A DNA stretch of 64,000 nt from Promicromonospora sukumoe (GCF_014137995.1 NZ_JACGWV010000001.1:3410001-3474000); one strand, 5' to 3'; positions 26,516-35,334 are shown, counted from the stretch's first letter. Numbers and translations: made by a program. The notes: generated from the sequence alone by a model not told the origin.

Positions 26516-27895
26516 CTAGAGCCCCTCGCCGATCTTCGTCAGCAGCAGCGCCTCGGCCAGGACGACGTTCCGCAGCTCGCCCAGATGCACCGACTCGTTG
26601 GCGCCGTGCGCCCGCGAGTCCGGGTCCTCGACGCCGGTCACGAGGATCGCGGCGTCGGGGAACACCTCGAGCAGGTCCGCGATGAACGGGATGGACCCGC
26701 CCACGCCGACGTCGACCGGCGGGGTGCCCCACGCCTCGGCGAAGGCGGCGCGCGCCGCCCGCATGGCGGCCGTGTCGCCCGCGGCGAGGAACGGCTTGCC
26801 CTGCTCGCCCGAGCGCCACGTGACCTGCGCGCCGAACGGCGCGTGCTTGGCCACGTGGGCGGCGAGGGCCGCGTCCGCGGCGGCCGGGTCCTGGCCCGGC
26901 GCGAGCCGCAGCGAGATCTTGGCCGAGCAGCGCGGCGCGATCGTGTTGGACGCCTCGGCCACCGAGGTGACGTCCATGCCGATGACGGACAGCGCGGGCT
27001 TGGCCCACAGGCGACCGGACAGGGTGCCGGTGCCCGCGAGGGACACGCCGTCGAGCAGCGACGAGTCGGCGCGGAACTCGGCCTCGGAGTAGTCGACCTC
27101 GGGCTCCGGCGCGCTGACCAGGCCGTCGATCGCGACGTCGCCCGCCTCGTCGTGGAACGTCGCCACCAGCCGGGACATCAGGGTGACGGCGTCCAGCACG
27201 GCGCCGCCGAACATGCCGGAGTGCACGGCGTGGTCCAGCACGCGCAGCTCGATCTCGCCGTCGACCAGGCCGCGCAGCGACGTCGTCAGGGCGGGCACGC
27301 CCACCTTCCAGTTCGTGGAGTCGGCCACGACGATGACGTCGGCCGCGAGCAGGTCGCGGTACTGCTCCAGGAAGGCCCGGAACGACGGCGAGCCCGACTC
27401 CTCCTCGCCCTCCAGGAACACCGTGACGCCGACGGGCAGGTCCGCGCCGTCGGGCAGGCCGAGGGCGCGCAGGGCGCCGAGGTGGGCCACGATGCCCGCC
27501 TTGTCGTCGGCGGCGCCGCGGCCGAAGAGGCGCTCCCCCACCTGCGTGGGCTCGAACGGGTCGGTGTCCCAGGTCGCCGGGTCGCCCGGCGGCTGCACGT
27601 CGTGGTGCGCGTAGAGGAGCACCGTCGGCGCGCCCTCGGGCGCGGGCCGGCGCGCGACGACGGCGGGCGCGCCCGGCGTGCCGTCGGGGCGCGGGGCGGA
27701 CAGGATCTGGACGTCCGGCAGGCCGGCGTCGCGCAGGAGCTGCGCCGTGGTGTCGGCGCTGGCGGCGACGTGCGCCTGGTCGAACGCGGCGGCCGAGACG
27801 CTCGGGATGCGAACGAGCGCCTCGAGGTCGGCCTGCAGGGCGGGGAACAGCTCGGCGACGCGGGCCCGGAGGGCAGCGGATGTATCGGTGGTCAC
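26516..27895 (-). CDS. M20 family metallopeptidase (dipeptidase)
   Basis: 459 residues. A two-zinc M20 hydrolase: YAHHDVQPPG (first His/Asp), GRGAADDKAG (bridging Asp), FLEGEEESGSPSF (catalytic and ligand Glu), HSGMFGG in the lid domain, and HGANESVHLGE with the last ligand His. It is cytoplasmic and probably cleaves dipeptides or acyl-amino acids. GTG 27895 follows TAACGT by six bases. It shares a 56-base divergent promoter region with the DUF3043 gene. Confidence 0.93.
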   Translation of the reverse strand: MTTDTSAALRARVAELFPALQADLEALVRIPSVSAAAFDQAHVAASADTTAQLLRDAGLPDVQILSAPRPDGTPGAPAVVARRPAPEGAPTVLLYAHHDVQPPGDPATWDTDPFEPTQVGERLFGRGAADDKAGIVAHLGALRALGLPDGADLPVGVTVFLEGEEESGSPSFRAFLEQYRDLLAADVIVVADSTNWKVGVPALTTSLRGLVDGEIELRVLDHAVHSGMFGGAVLDAVTLMSRLVATFHDEAGDVAIDGLVSAPEPEVDYSEAEFRADSSLLDGVSLAGTGTLSGRLWAKPALSVIGMDVTSVAEASNTIAPRCSAKISLRLAPGQDPAAADAALAAHVAKHAPFGAQVTWRSGEQGKPFLAAGDTAAMRAARAAFAEAWGTPPVDVGVGGSIPFIADLLEVFPDAAILVTGVEDPDSRAHGANESVHLGELRNVVLAEALLLTKIGEGL

Positions 27896-27901
27896 TGCCC
27901 C

Positions 27902-27907
27902 ACGTTA
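27902..27907 (-). promoter_or_regulatory. -10 box (TAACGT) for the M20 peptidase
   Basis: TAACGT on the minus strand lies six bases before GTG 27895. Confidence 0.5.
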
Positions 27908-27939
27908 ACGGCTCGCAACCAGCCGGTGCCGGGAGCGAT

Positions 27940-27945
27940 TAGGCT
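27940..27945 (+). promoter_or_regulatory. -10 box (TAGGCT) for the DUF3043 gene
   Basis: TAGGCT lies six bases before GTG 27952. The spacer GGGAGG could also act as a ribosome site. Confidence 0.5.
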
Positions 27946-27951
27946 GGGAGG

Positions 27952-28569
27952 GTGTTCTCCCGCAGCAAGACTTCGACTCCAGACGGCGTGACCCCCGTGG
28001 GCGACTCCCCGACCGAGGTGACTCCGGCGTCCGACGAGACGCAGACCGCCGCCGGCAAGGGCCGCCCCACGCCGAAGCGCAACGTCGCGCAGGCCGCGAA
28101 CAAGCGCCCCCTCGTCCCGGACGACCGCCGGGCCGCGCGCAAGGCGCAGCGCGAGAAGTCGCGCGTCGACCGGGAGCGCGCCTACCAGGCGATGCAGACC
28201 GGCGACGAGCGCTACATGCCGGCCAAGGACAAGGGTCCGGTGCGCCGGTACGTGCGCGACTTCGTGGACGCGCGCTGGAACCTGGGCGAGTTCTTCCTGC
28301 CCGTCGCGTTCATCTTCCTCTTCGCGACGTTCTTCACGCAGCAGTACCCGCAGCTCAGCATCTTCGTGATGCTCGGCCTGTACGGGTTCCTGTTCCTGAC
28401 GATCATCGACGCGTGGCTGCTCTGGCGTTCGCTGAAGAAGCGCCTGACGGCCAAGTTCGGCGAGGTGCCGCGCGGCCTGCTGATGTACACCATCACGCGC
28501 GCCTACCAGCTGCGCCGGTCGCGGCTGCCCAAGCCGATGAGCAAGAAGCGCGGCAACTACCCGGAGTGA
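27952..28569 (+). CDS. DUF3043 membrane protein
   Basis: 205 residues. A charged N-terminal half (about 100 residues, with DDRRAARKAQREKSR) is followed by two membrane helices (FFLPVAFIFLFATFF and LSIFVMLGLYGFLFLTIIDA) and a basic tail. This is the DUF3043 family, widespread in actinobacteria; its function is unknown. The 28580 repeat array starts 10 bases after its stop. Confidence 0.88.
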   Translation: MFSRSKTSTPDGVTPVGDSPTEVTPASDETQTAAGKGRPTPKRNVAQAANKRPLVPDDRRAARKAQREKSRVDRERAYQAMQTGDERYMPAKDKGPVRRYVRDFVDARWNLGEFFLPVAFIFLFATFFTQQYPQLSIFVMLGLYGFLFLTIIDAWLLWRSLKKRLTAKFGEVPRGLLMYTITRAYQLRRSRLPKPMSKKRGNYPE

Positions 28570-28579
28570 CCCGCCTCGC

Positions 28580-28746
28580 CGAGATAGAACCCCGGCGAAG
28601 TAGAACTGTGGCGAGGTAGAACCCTGGCGGTTGCCGGGTGTTCTACCTCGCCACAGTTCTATCTCGCTGCAGTTCTACTTCGCTGCAGTTCTATCTCGCT
28701 GCAGTTCTACTTCGCTGCAGTTCTATCTCGCTGCGGTTCTACTTCG
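28580..28746. repeat. 16-bp tandem array, unit gagatagaac, inverted about a centre
   Basis: Three units read CGARRTAGAAC-N5 at 28580, 28596 and 28612. A short GC-rich centre follows (28628-28638). Seven units then read in the opposite sense, ending TTCTAYYTCG at 28650, 28666, 28682, 28698, 28714, 28730 and 28746. The 16-base period is exact. TATC and TACT variants alternate along the right side. It lies between convergent genes, so it may work as an expanded terminator. Confidence 0.9.
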
Positions 28747-28763
28747 GCGAGACGGGGAGTGCG

Positions 28764-29777
28764 TCAGGCCGGGCGCTTCTTCGGCATGCCCTCGAAGGTC
28801 TTGGCCGGGTCGCGCTCGACGACGCCCGCGAGCGCCTCGTCGATCTGCTTCAGCAGCTCGGCCGGGATGGTGACGCCCGACGCCTTGACGTTCTCGGCGA
28901 CCTGCTCGGGGCGGGAGGCACCCACGAGCGCGGCAGCCACGTTGTCGTTCTGCAGCACCCAGGCCACGGCGAGCTGCGCCATGGACAGGCCCAGCTCGTC
29001 GGCGACCGGCTTGAGGTTCTGCACGGCGGTCAGGGTCTCGTCGCTCATGAATCGGCTGATGGTCTGCGCGCCGCCCTTCTGGTCCGTGGCGCGCGAGCCG
29101 GCCGGCGCGGCCTGGCCCGGCAGGTACTTGCCGGAGAGCACGCCCTGGGCCATGGGCGACCAGACGATCTGCGAGACGCCGACCTCCTTCGAGGCGGGCA
29201 CGACCTCGTCCTCGATGACGCGCCACAGCATCGAGTACTGGGGCTGCGAGGAGATGAGCTGGAAGCCGAGCTCCTTGGCGAGCGCGGCGCCGGCGCGGAT
29301 CTGGTCGGCGGACCACTCGGAGACGCCGATGTAGAGGGCCTTGCCCTGCCGGACGACATCGGCGAACGCCTGCATCGTCTCCTCGAGCGGGGTCTCCACG
29401 TCGTAGCGGTGGGCCTGGTACAGGTCGACGTAGTCGGTGCCGAGGCGCGACAGGGAGCCGTTGATGGACTCCATGATGTGCTTGCGCGACAGGCCGACGT
29501 CGTTGGGGCCCTTGGGCCCGGTGGGCCAGTACACCTTGGTGAAGATCTCCAGGGACTCGCGGCGCTCGCCCTGCAGCGCGTCGCCGAGCACCTGCTCCGC
29601 GACGGTGTTGGCGTACACGTCGGCGGTGTCGAACGTGGTGATGCCGGCGTCGAGGGCGGCGCGGACGCACGCCGTGGCGACGTCGTTCTCGACCTGCGAG
29701 CCGTGGGTGAGCCAGTTGCCGTACGTGATCTCGGAGATCTTGAGACCACTGTTGCCGAGGTACCGATAGTTGACCAT
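28764..29777 (-). CDS. Aldo/keto reductase (potassium-channel beta-subunit-like)
   Basis: 337 residues, TIM-barrel NADPH-dependent reductase. The catalytic tetrad is visible: FDTADVYANTVAEQ (Asp, Tyr), FTKVYW (Lys) and YQAHRYD (His). The NADPH-binding end has VLQNDNVAAALVGASRPEQV. The opening MVNYRYLGNSGLKISEI is the Kv-beta/YghZ-like branch. The substrate is unknown. ATG 29777 follows TAGGCT by six bases. Confidence 0.92.
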   Translation of the reverse strand: MVNYRYLGNSGLKISEITYGNWLTHGSQVENDVATACVRAALDAGITTFDTADVYANTVAEQVLGDALQGERRESLEIFTKVYWPTGPKGPNDVGLSRKHIMESINGSLSRLGTDYVDLYQAHRYDVETPLEETMQAFADVVRQGKALYIGVSEWSADQIRAGAALAKELGFQLISSQPQYSMLWRVIEDEVVPASKEVGVSQIVWSPMAQGVLSGKYLPGQAAPAGSRATDQKGGAQTISRFMSDETLTAVQNLKPVADELGLSMAQLAVAWVLQNDNVAAALVGASRPEQVAENVKASGVTIPAELLKQIDEALAGVVERDPAKTFEGMPKKRPA

Positions 29778-29783
29778 GACGGC

Positions 29784-29789
29784 AGCCTA
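29784..29789 (-). promoter_or_regulatory. -10 box (TAGGCT) for the aldo/keto reductase
   Basis: TAGGCT on the minus strand lies six bases before ATG 29777, inside the last codons of the upstream gene. Confidence 0.5.
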
Positions 29790-30614
29790 TGCCAGGCGTT
29801 CGAATCGATTCGAGTCCCGGCGCAGCGTGCGCAGCAGGCCGGCGGCGAGCAGGGCCTGCCCGGCGACGTAGACCACGGCCGACAGGCGCAGGACGGCCAG
29901 GTAGACGCCCTCCGAGTCGCCCACGAGGAGTCCGGCGGCGGCGAGCACCGCCGTCGCGACGTGCAGCAGGGCACCGGTGCCCGCGAGGCGGTCGACCCGC
30001 CAGGCCGCCACCTCCAGGAACGCCACCGCGACGCACCAGGCCGCGCCCGCCGTGACCGCCCCGACCACGTACTCGGCGAGGTCCAGGTGCAGCAGCCCGG
30101 AGACGACGACCGCGACGGCGGCGACGCCGACGACCCAGCAGGCGGCGCCGGCCAGGCGGTACAGACGCCCCGCGCCGAGCCACCCCCGGAACGCGAGGGT
30201 CTGCGCGACCAGCGCCAGCGCGAGCACCGCGACCAGCATCATCGCCTGGTAGACGATGCCCTCGAGCTCCATGCTGCCCATCAGCGCCTCCCACACCCCG
30301 GACAGGAGCGTGCCGGCGACCACCGGGTCGCCCAGGTAGCCCAGCGCCAGGGCGACGAGGGTCAGGACCACGGGGCGGGGCCGCCCGCTCGTCCCGGGGG
30401 TTCCCGAGGCCGCCCACAGCGTCAGGGCCAGCAGCGGCAGGAGCAGGAGGTGGGCCACGACCGCGGGCGTGAGCCCGTCCTCGCCCCACGGCTCCACGTC
30501 GCCCGTCAGCCGGACCACGAGCGCGACGAGCAGCGCGCCGAACGCGATCCGGGAGACGAGGCCGGGCAGGAACGTGCGGAGTCGCGTCGGCGGGACGACG
30601 TCGTGGCTGGTCAT
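29787..30614 (-). CDS. Polytopic membrane protein, possibly lysoplasmalogenase-like
   Basis: 275 residues with about eight hydrophobic segments. LALGYLGDPVVAG near residue 105 recalls the L-G-D motif of YhhN/TMEM86 lysoplasmalogenases, but the rest is too diverged to be sure. ATG 30614 (MTSHDVVPPTRL) is preferred over longer forms. It ends just before the aldo/keto reductase, whose promoter lies in its tail. Confidence 0.7.
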   Translation of the reverse strand: MTSHDVVPPTRLRTFLPGLVSRIAFGALLVALVVRLTGDVEPWGEDGLTPAVVAHLLLLPLLALTLWAASGTPGTSGRPRPVVLTLVALALGYLGDPVVAGTLLSGVWEALMGSMELEGIVYQAMMLVAVLALALVAQTLAFRGWLGAGRLYRLAGAACWVVGVAAVAVVVSGLLHLDLAEYVVGAVTAGAAWCVAVAFLEVAAWRVDRLAGTGALLHVATAVLAAAGLLVGDSEGVYLAVLRLSAVVYVAGQALLAAGLLRTLRRDSNRFERLA

Positions 30615-30707
30615 GCCCTCATGGTGGAGGGTGGTTGCCCCGGGCGCCACGAAAGCCGCGCCTGGTCGGCCCGCTTCAGTGGCCCTCGCCGTCAGTGAAC
30701 CTCGCGG

Positions 30708-31421
30708 TCAGTGGCCCTCAGTCAGGCCCGACGGCGCGAGCCACCGCGCGGCGACCTGCACCACCGGGCCGACGCCGAAGGCGAACACGACGGTCGCCCA
30801 GCCGAACGTGCCGCCGAGCAGCACCCCGATCACCACGACCGTGACCTCGATGGCGGTCTTGACCAGCCAGACGGGCCAGCCCGTCAGGCGCACCGCCCCC
30901 GTCATCAGGCCGTCGCGCGGCCCCGGCCCCAGCCGTGCGCCCACGTAGGCGGCGGTGCTGATCCCGAGGAGGACCGTGCCGCCCAGGGCGAGCGCGATCC
31001 CGGTGGCGAGCGCCGGCTCGGGCAGCACCCGGTCCAGTGCCCACAGGGCCGGGTCGATGACCAGGCTGATCACGATGATGTTCGCGACCGTGCCGATGCC
31101 CGGCTTCTGGCGCAGCGGGATCCACGCGAGCATGACCAGCAGGCCGACGCCGAGCACGACCCAGCCGTACGGCAGCCCGGTGCGGCCCACGATGCCCTGG
31201 TCCAGCACGGCCCACGGCATCGCGCCCTGCCCCGAGTGGAGCATCATCGCGGTGGCGACGCCGAAGCCGACGAGCCCCAGCAGGAGCTGGACGCCGCGGC
31301 GCACCGGCCCCATGAGCACGCGCGCGACGACCGGTGCCGGGTCGAGCGCCGGGGCTTCGAGCCCTGGAACGGGGATGTCAGCGGGGGCGGGCTCGGCCGG
31401 GCGGCCGGTGGTCGTCGTCAT
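30708..31421 (-). CDS. YczE/YitT-like membrane protein
   Basis: 237 residues from ATG 31421. A soluble, proline-rich 35-residue start is followed by about five membrane helices, with GFGVATAMMLHSGQG, LGVGLLVMLAWIPLRQKPGIGT and LGPGPRDGLMTG, typical of the YczE branch of the YczE/YyaS/YitT family. It is divergent from a MocR regulator, a pairing seen repeatedly in actinobacteria, so it is probably the regulator's target and may be a transporter linked to a vitamin B6 or amino-acid ligand. Confidence 0.82.
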   Translation of the reverse strand: MTTTTGRPAEPAPADIPVPGLEAPALDPAPVVARVLMGPVRRGVQLLLGLVGFGVATAMMLHSGQGAMPWAVLDQGIVGRTGLPYGWVVLGVGLLVMLAWIPLRQKPGIGTVANIIVISLVIDPALWALDRVLPEPALATGIALALGGTVLLGISTAAYVGARLGPGPRDGLMTGAVRLTGWPVWLVKTAIEVTVVVIGVLLGGTFGWATVVFAFGVGPVVQVAARWLAPSGLTEGH

Positions 31422-31439
31422 GGTCCCATGGTGCGGTCC

Positions 31440-31464
31440 ATTGGCCTTGTCATCCAGGGCCAAT
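31440..31464. promoter_or_regulatory. Candidate operator of the MocR regulator
   Basis: ATTGGCC (31440-31446) and GGCCAAT (31458-31464) are exact inverted repeats separated by 11 bases in the 61-base divergent gap. Position and symmetry fit a dimeric GntR-type operator. Confidence 0.5.
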
Positions 31465-31482
31465 CGCGGAAGAGTGGCCCCT

Positions 31483-32970
31483 ATGTCCGTCGCGTCCCCC
31501 ACTGTGCTGCGCCAGCTCTCCCCCGCCACGACCGCCCGCCTGCTGGGCTCGTGGCACGCGGGCGGGCCGGCCTACATCGCCCTCGCCGACGCGCTGCGGG
31601 CCGCCGTCCTGTCCGGCACGGTCGCCCCCGGCACCCGGCTGCCCAGCGAGCGGGAGCTCGCGGCCACCCTCAAGGTGTCGCGCACCACGACGTCGGGCGC
31701 CTACGCGCGGCTGCGCGAGCTCGGCTTCGCGGTCAGCCGGGTCGGGTCGGGCTCGGTCACCACCCTGCCGCAGCGCTCCGTCGACCCCGCCCTGGGCGGA
31801 CCGGCGGGCGGTGACGCCCCGGTGGCCCGCGACGCCCTGCGGGCCACGACGTCGGCGGGTCTCCCGTCCGTCGTCGGGCACCTGGACCTGTGGCAGGCGA
31901 CGCCGCCCGCGCCGCCCGAGCTGCACGACGCCTTCGCGCGGGCCCTGGAGGGCCTGCCCGCCTACCTCGACTCGGGCGGGTACGAGCCGCACGGCCTGGC
32001 GCCGCTGCGCGAGGCGGTCGCCGCCCGCTACCGCGAGCGCGGCGTCCCCACCACGGCCGACGAGATCCTGGTGACCACCGGCGCCCAGCAGGCCATCGCC
32101 CTGCTCGCGCACACCCACCTGCACCCGGGCGACCGGGCGGTCGTGGAGTCGCCCACCTACTTCCACGCGATGGAGTCCATGCGCGACGCCGGGGGCCGGG
32201 TGGTCGGCGTCCCCGCCGTACCGTTCGACGTCGACCTGCTCGCCTCCACGGTGCGCCGCGCCCAGCCGCGGCTCGTGTACCTGGTGCCGGACTTCCAGAA
32301 CCCGACGGGCTCCGTGATGTCCGCCGACGAGCGTGCGGCGGTCCGGGAGATCGCCGACCGGTACGGCGTCACCGTCGTGGGTGACGAGACGCTCGTCGAG
32401 CTGAACCTGTCGGACGGGGAGATGCCGCCGGCGTTCGCCGGGGACGGCACGTCGCCGCACGTGGTGTCGGTGGGTTCGGCCTCCAAAGCGTTCTGGGGCG
32501 GGCTGCGGGTGGGCTGGGTGCGGGCGCACCCGCAGGTGATCTCGCACCTCGCGCGGGCGCGGCAGTCGGCGGACATCGCCACGGCCGTGCTGGAGCAGCT
32601 CGCCGTGGCCGAGCTGCTCGGCCGCCGCGAGGAGGTCATGGCCGGGCGGCGCCGGATGCTGCGCGAGCGCCGCGACCTGCTGGTCCACCGGCTGCGGGAG
32701 ACGTTCCCGACCTGGGACGTGCCGACGCCGCGCGGCGGGCTGTTCTGCTGGGCCGACCTGGGCCGGCCCGTCGCGCAGGCGTTCGCGGCGGCGGCGGCCG
32801 CGGAGGGCGCGCTGGTCGCGGCCGGACCGATCTTCAGCCCCGAGGCCACCGGCTCCGCGTCCCGGGTGCGGATCACCTTCACGCGGTCGCCCGCCGAGCT
32901 GGCGGACGCCGTGCCCCGGCTGGCCCGGGCCTGGAGCCGGGTCGCGCCGTCGGGCAGGCAGCGGCGGTGA
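31483..32970 (+). CDS. MocR/PdxR-type regulator (GntR HTH plus aminotransferase domain)
   Basis: 495 residues. Residues about 25-95 form a GntR winged helix (ALADALRAAVLSGTVAPGTR, LPSERELAATLKVSRTTTSG). A linker leads to a fold-type I aminotransferase domain from about residue 130: TTGAQQAIALLAHTHLHPG, YLVPDFQNPTGSVM, and the PLP lysine in VSVGSASKAFWGGLRVGW. MocR proteins bind PLP or an amino compound and regulate divergent genes, here the YczE-like gene and likely itself. The start is taken at ATG 31483; no strong ribosome site is seen. Confidence 0.92.
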   Translation: MSVASPTVLRQLSPATTARLLGSWHAGGPAYIALADALRAAVLSGTVAPGTRLPSERELAATLKVSRTTTSGAYARLRELGFAVSRVGSGSVTTLPQRSVDPALGGPAGGDAPVARDALRATTSAGLPSVVGHLDLWQATPPAPPELHDAFARALEGLPAYLDSGGYEPHGLAPLREAVAARYRERGVPTTADEILVTTGAQQAIALLAHTHLHPGDRAVVESPTYFHAMESMRDAGGRVVGVPAVPFDVDLLASTVRRAQPRLVYLVPDFQNPTGSVMSADERAAVREIADRYGVTVVGDETLVELNLSDGEMPPAFAGDGTSPHVVSVGSASKAFWGGLRVGWVRAHPQVISHLARARQSADIATAVLEQLAVAELLGRREEVMAGRRRMLRERRDLLVHRLRETFPTWDVPTPRGGLFCWADLGRPVAQAFAAAAAAEGALVAAGPIFSPEATGSASRVRITFTRSPAELADAVPRLARAWSRVAPSGRQRR

Positions 32971-33014
32971 ACGAGCAGGCCGGTCAATGAGCAGGCCGGT
33001 GACAGACTGAGGCG

Positions 33015-33959
33015 ATGACCGAGACCGAGCACGTCTCCGCATCTGCCGCCGCGCCTGACACTGCACCTGACACCGCACCCGGCACCGACCGGGACACGAG
33101 CGGGGACATCGCCGCCCGGGCGCGGGCCGTGGCGGCCACCGCGTTCATGGTCCCGATGCTGCCCTGCGCGGACGTCGACGAGATGGCCGACTTCTGGACG
33201 AGCCTGGGCCTGACGGTGACCTACCGGCAGCGCCGCCCCAACCCGTACGTGGCCCTGGAGCTCGGCGGGATCGTGCTGCACTACTACGAGATGCCCGAGT
33301 GGGACCCCGAGCAGTCCCACTCGACGTGCGCCGTGGCCGTCCCCGACACCGAGCCCGTCCACGACCTGTTCGCCGCGGGCCTGCGGGAACGGTTCGGACG
33401 GCTGCCGGTGACCGGGTTCCCCCGGATCACGCGCCCGCGGCGTCGTGCGAACAACGCCGGGCTGTCCGGGTTCAGCCTGATCGACCCCGCCGGGAACTGG
33501 GTGCGGGTCACGCACGTGGTGCCGTCCGGCACGAGCGGGGACGCCGACGGCGACCCCGACGCCGCCGCAGGTCCCGCCCCGGCCGGCACCGACGTCGCCC
33601 CCTGGAGCGCGACGCCCGGGGGCGGGCCGGTCGCCAGGGCGCTCGACACCGCCGTCGTGCTCGCGGACTCGCAGGGCGACCCGGCGCAGGCGCGCAAGAT
33701 CCTCGCGGGGGCGCTGCGCCGCGCGGCCGGCACCGCAGCCGGAACCGCGGACCCGACGGCGACCGGCGTGCCCGTGGCCGAGCTGGCGCCGGCGCTCGCC
33801 TACCTCGTCGAGCTGTGCGTGCGCACCGGGGACCCGGAGGCGGCGCGGTCGGCGCACGAACGCCTCGCGGACCTCGCCGCGGCCGACCTGGCGCCCGCCG
33901 ACCGGAACGTCGCCGACGTGGCGCTCACGGAGTCGCGGGCGGTCCTGCCCGTGCCATGA
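33015..33959 (+). CDS. VOC (glyoxalase/bleomycin-resistance) family protein
   Basis: 314 residues. After a Thr/Asp/Pro-rich leader, residues about 45-175 make a vicinal-oxygen-chelate unit: MVPMLPCADVDEMADFWTSL, LELGGIVLHYYEMPEW, FSLIDPAGNWVRVTHVV. The last 110 residues are helical, with PAQARKILAGALRRA and DPEARSAHERL-like pieces that recall tetratricopeptide helices. Only one VOC half is present, so it probably dimerises. The ligand is unknown. It follows the MocR gene by 44 bases and may be co-transcribed. Confidence 0.85.
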   Translation: MTETEHVSASAAAPDTAPDTAPGTDRDTSGDIAARARAVAATAFMVPMLPCADVDEMADFWTSLGLTVTYRQRRPNPYVALELGGIVLHYYEMPEWDPEQSHSTCAVAVPDTEPVHDLFAAGLRERFGRLPVTGFPRITRPRRRANNAGLSGFSLIDPAGNWVRVTHVVPSGTSGDADGDPDAAAGPAPAGTDVAPWSATPGGGPVARALDTAVVLADSQGDPAQARKILAGALRRAAGTAAGTADPTATGVPVAELAPALAYLVELCVRTGDPEAARSAHERLADLAAADLAPADRNVADVALTESRAVLPVP

Positions 33960-34030
33960 GCGGCACCGAGGTGTTGTCCGGCGCCGAGGTGTCCGACGTC
34001 GTCCAGAAGACCCCGGCGGGCCGGGCGGCC

Positions 34031-34240
34031 TCAGGGAATCCGCAGCTCCACGCCCGGCGCGGCCTGCGTGCCGTCGTGCAGCAGGCTCGCCTGCACGGCG
34101 CCGGCCGCGGACAGCTCGCGCCAATGCTCACCGAGCCACTGCTCGGCGTCGTACTGCGCGGTGAAGACGGGCGTGACGGGCTCGGTCAGGCGACGCCCCT
34201 CGGCGTCGTCCAGGGCCCACTCCCACTGCGGACGGATCAC
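34031..34240 (-). CDS. Small conserved-looking protein coupled to pyrD
   Basis: 69 residues beginning MIRPQWEWALDDAEGRRL. GTG 34240 overlaps the pyrD stop (GTGA) and has GGGAGG just upstream, so translation is coupled. Trp-rich pieces (QWEWAL, QYDAEQWLGEHWREL) and an even composition suggest a folded cytoplasmic domain. I do not recognise its family; a role tied to pyrD is only positional. Confidence 0.75.
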   Translation of the reverse strand: MIRPQWEWALDDAEGRRLTEPVTPVFTAQYDAEQWLGEHWRELSAAGAVQASLLHDGTQAAPGVELRIP

Positions 34241-35334
34241 TCGTACCTCCCACTAGCCGTCGAGCCGGCCGACCGGGTCAGGGCGCGGTTGATCTCCGAC
34301 GCCCACAGCGGCCCCTCGTAGACGAACGACGTGTAGCCCTGGGTCAGGTCGGCGCCCGCGCGCAGGTACGCGCGGACGTCGTCGGCCCGGGTGATGCCAC
34401 CCACGCCGATGATGACGGGGCCGGTCCCGAGGCGCTCGCGCAGCCGCGCGACGACCTCGATGCCCCGGCCGAGCAGCGGCGGGCCGGACAGCCCGCCGGG
34501 CCCGCGGTCGTGGCCGATCGTCGTGTTGACGGCGACCACGCCGTCCAGCCCCAGCTCCAGCACGAGGTCGGCGACGGCGTCGACGTCCTCGTTCGCGAGG
34601 TCGGGGGCGATCTTCACCAGCAGCGGGATGCGGCGGCCCGTGCCCCGGCCCACCGCGGCACCCGTGGTGGCCTCGTCGGCGGCGGCGCGCACCGCCTCGA
34701 GGATGGGGCGCAGCGACTCCGTGGCCTGCAGGTCGCGCAGGCCGGGCGTGTTCGGGGACGACACGTTGACCACGAGGTAGTCCGCCCAAGGGGCCAGCAG
34801 CCGGGCCGACGTCGCGTAGTCGCCCGCGGCGAACTCGGGCGGCGTCACCTTGGACTTGCCGATGTTGGCGCCGACGACGATCGCGCGGCCCGCCGCGGTG
34901 CGGCGCAGCGCGCGGAGCCGGTCCGCGGCGGCCGCGGCGCCCTCGTTGTTGAAGCCCATCCGGTTGCGCACGCCCCGCACGTCGAGCTCACGCCACATGC
35001 GCGGCTTGTCGTTGCCGGGCTGCGGCCGGGCGGTGACGGTGCCGATCTCGACGAACCCGAAGCCGAGCATCGTCAGGCCCCGGACCGCCCGCGCGTTCTT
35101 GTCGAAGCCTCCGGCCAGGCCGAACGGCGCGGGCACGACGCGGCCGAAGAGGCGCACGCTGCCCGGTCCCCCGGCACGCTGGCCCAGGTAGGGGGCGAGC
35201 GCGCCCTGCGCGATGTCGCGCAGGACCGGCACCTGCCCGGCACGTTCGATCAGCGAGAACGCGATCTCGTGCGCACGCTCCGGGTCCATCCGGCGGAAGA
35301 CGCCGTTGAACAACAACGAGTACGGCCAGCTCAT
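34237..35334 (-). CDS. pyrD: Dihydroorotate dehydrogenase (quinone), class 2
   Basis: 365 residues; oxidises dihydroorotate to orotate with FMN and passes electrons to quinone. The N-terminal helical membrane-associating segment (SLLFNGVFRRMDPERAHEIA) marks class 2. FMN-barrel marks are GLAGGFDKNARAV, NRMGFNNEG, VVNVSSPNTPGLR (with the catalytic Ser), LLVKIAPDL and IGVGGI. ATG 35334 overlaps the upstream stop (ATGA) and follows GAGGAGAGG. It is third in a four-gene leftward operon. Confidence 0.96.
   Translation of the reverse strand: MSWPYSLLFNGVFRRMDPERAHEIAFSLIERAGQVPVLRDIAQGALAPYLGQRAGGPGSVRLFGRVVPAPFGLAGGFDKNARAVRGLTMLGFGFVEIGTVTARPQPGNDKPRMWRELDVRGVRNRMGFNNEGAAAAADRLRALRRTAAGRAIVVGANIGKSKVTPPEFAAGDYATSARLLAPWADYLVVNVSSPNTPGLRDLQATESLRPILEAVRAAADEATTGAAVGRGTGRRIPLLVKIAPDLANEDVDAVADLVLELGLDGVVAVNTTIGHDRGPGGLSGPPLLGRGIEVVARLRERLGTGPVIIGVGGITRADDVRAYLRAGADLTQGYTSFVYEGPLWASEINRALTRSAGSTASGRYE

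Noticed and set aside
28580..28746. CRISPR or protein-coding reading of the 16-bp array
   Set aside because: A frame through it gives a repetitive Phe/Tyr/Leu/Ser peptide fused to the antisense of the aldo/keto reductase; the 16-base period has no spacers and does not keep frame.
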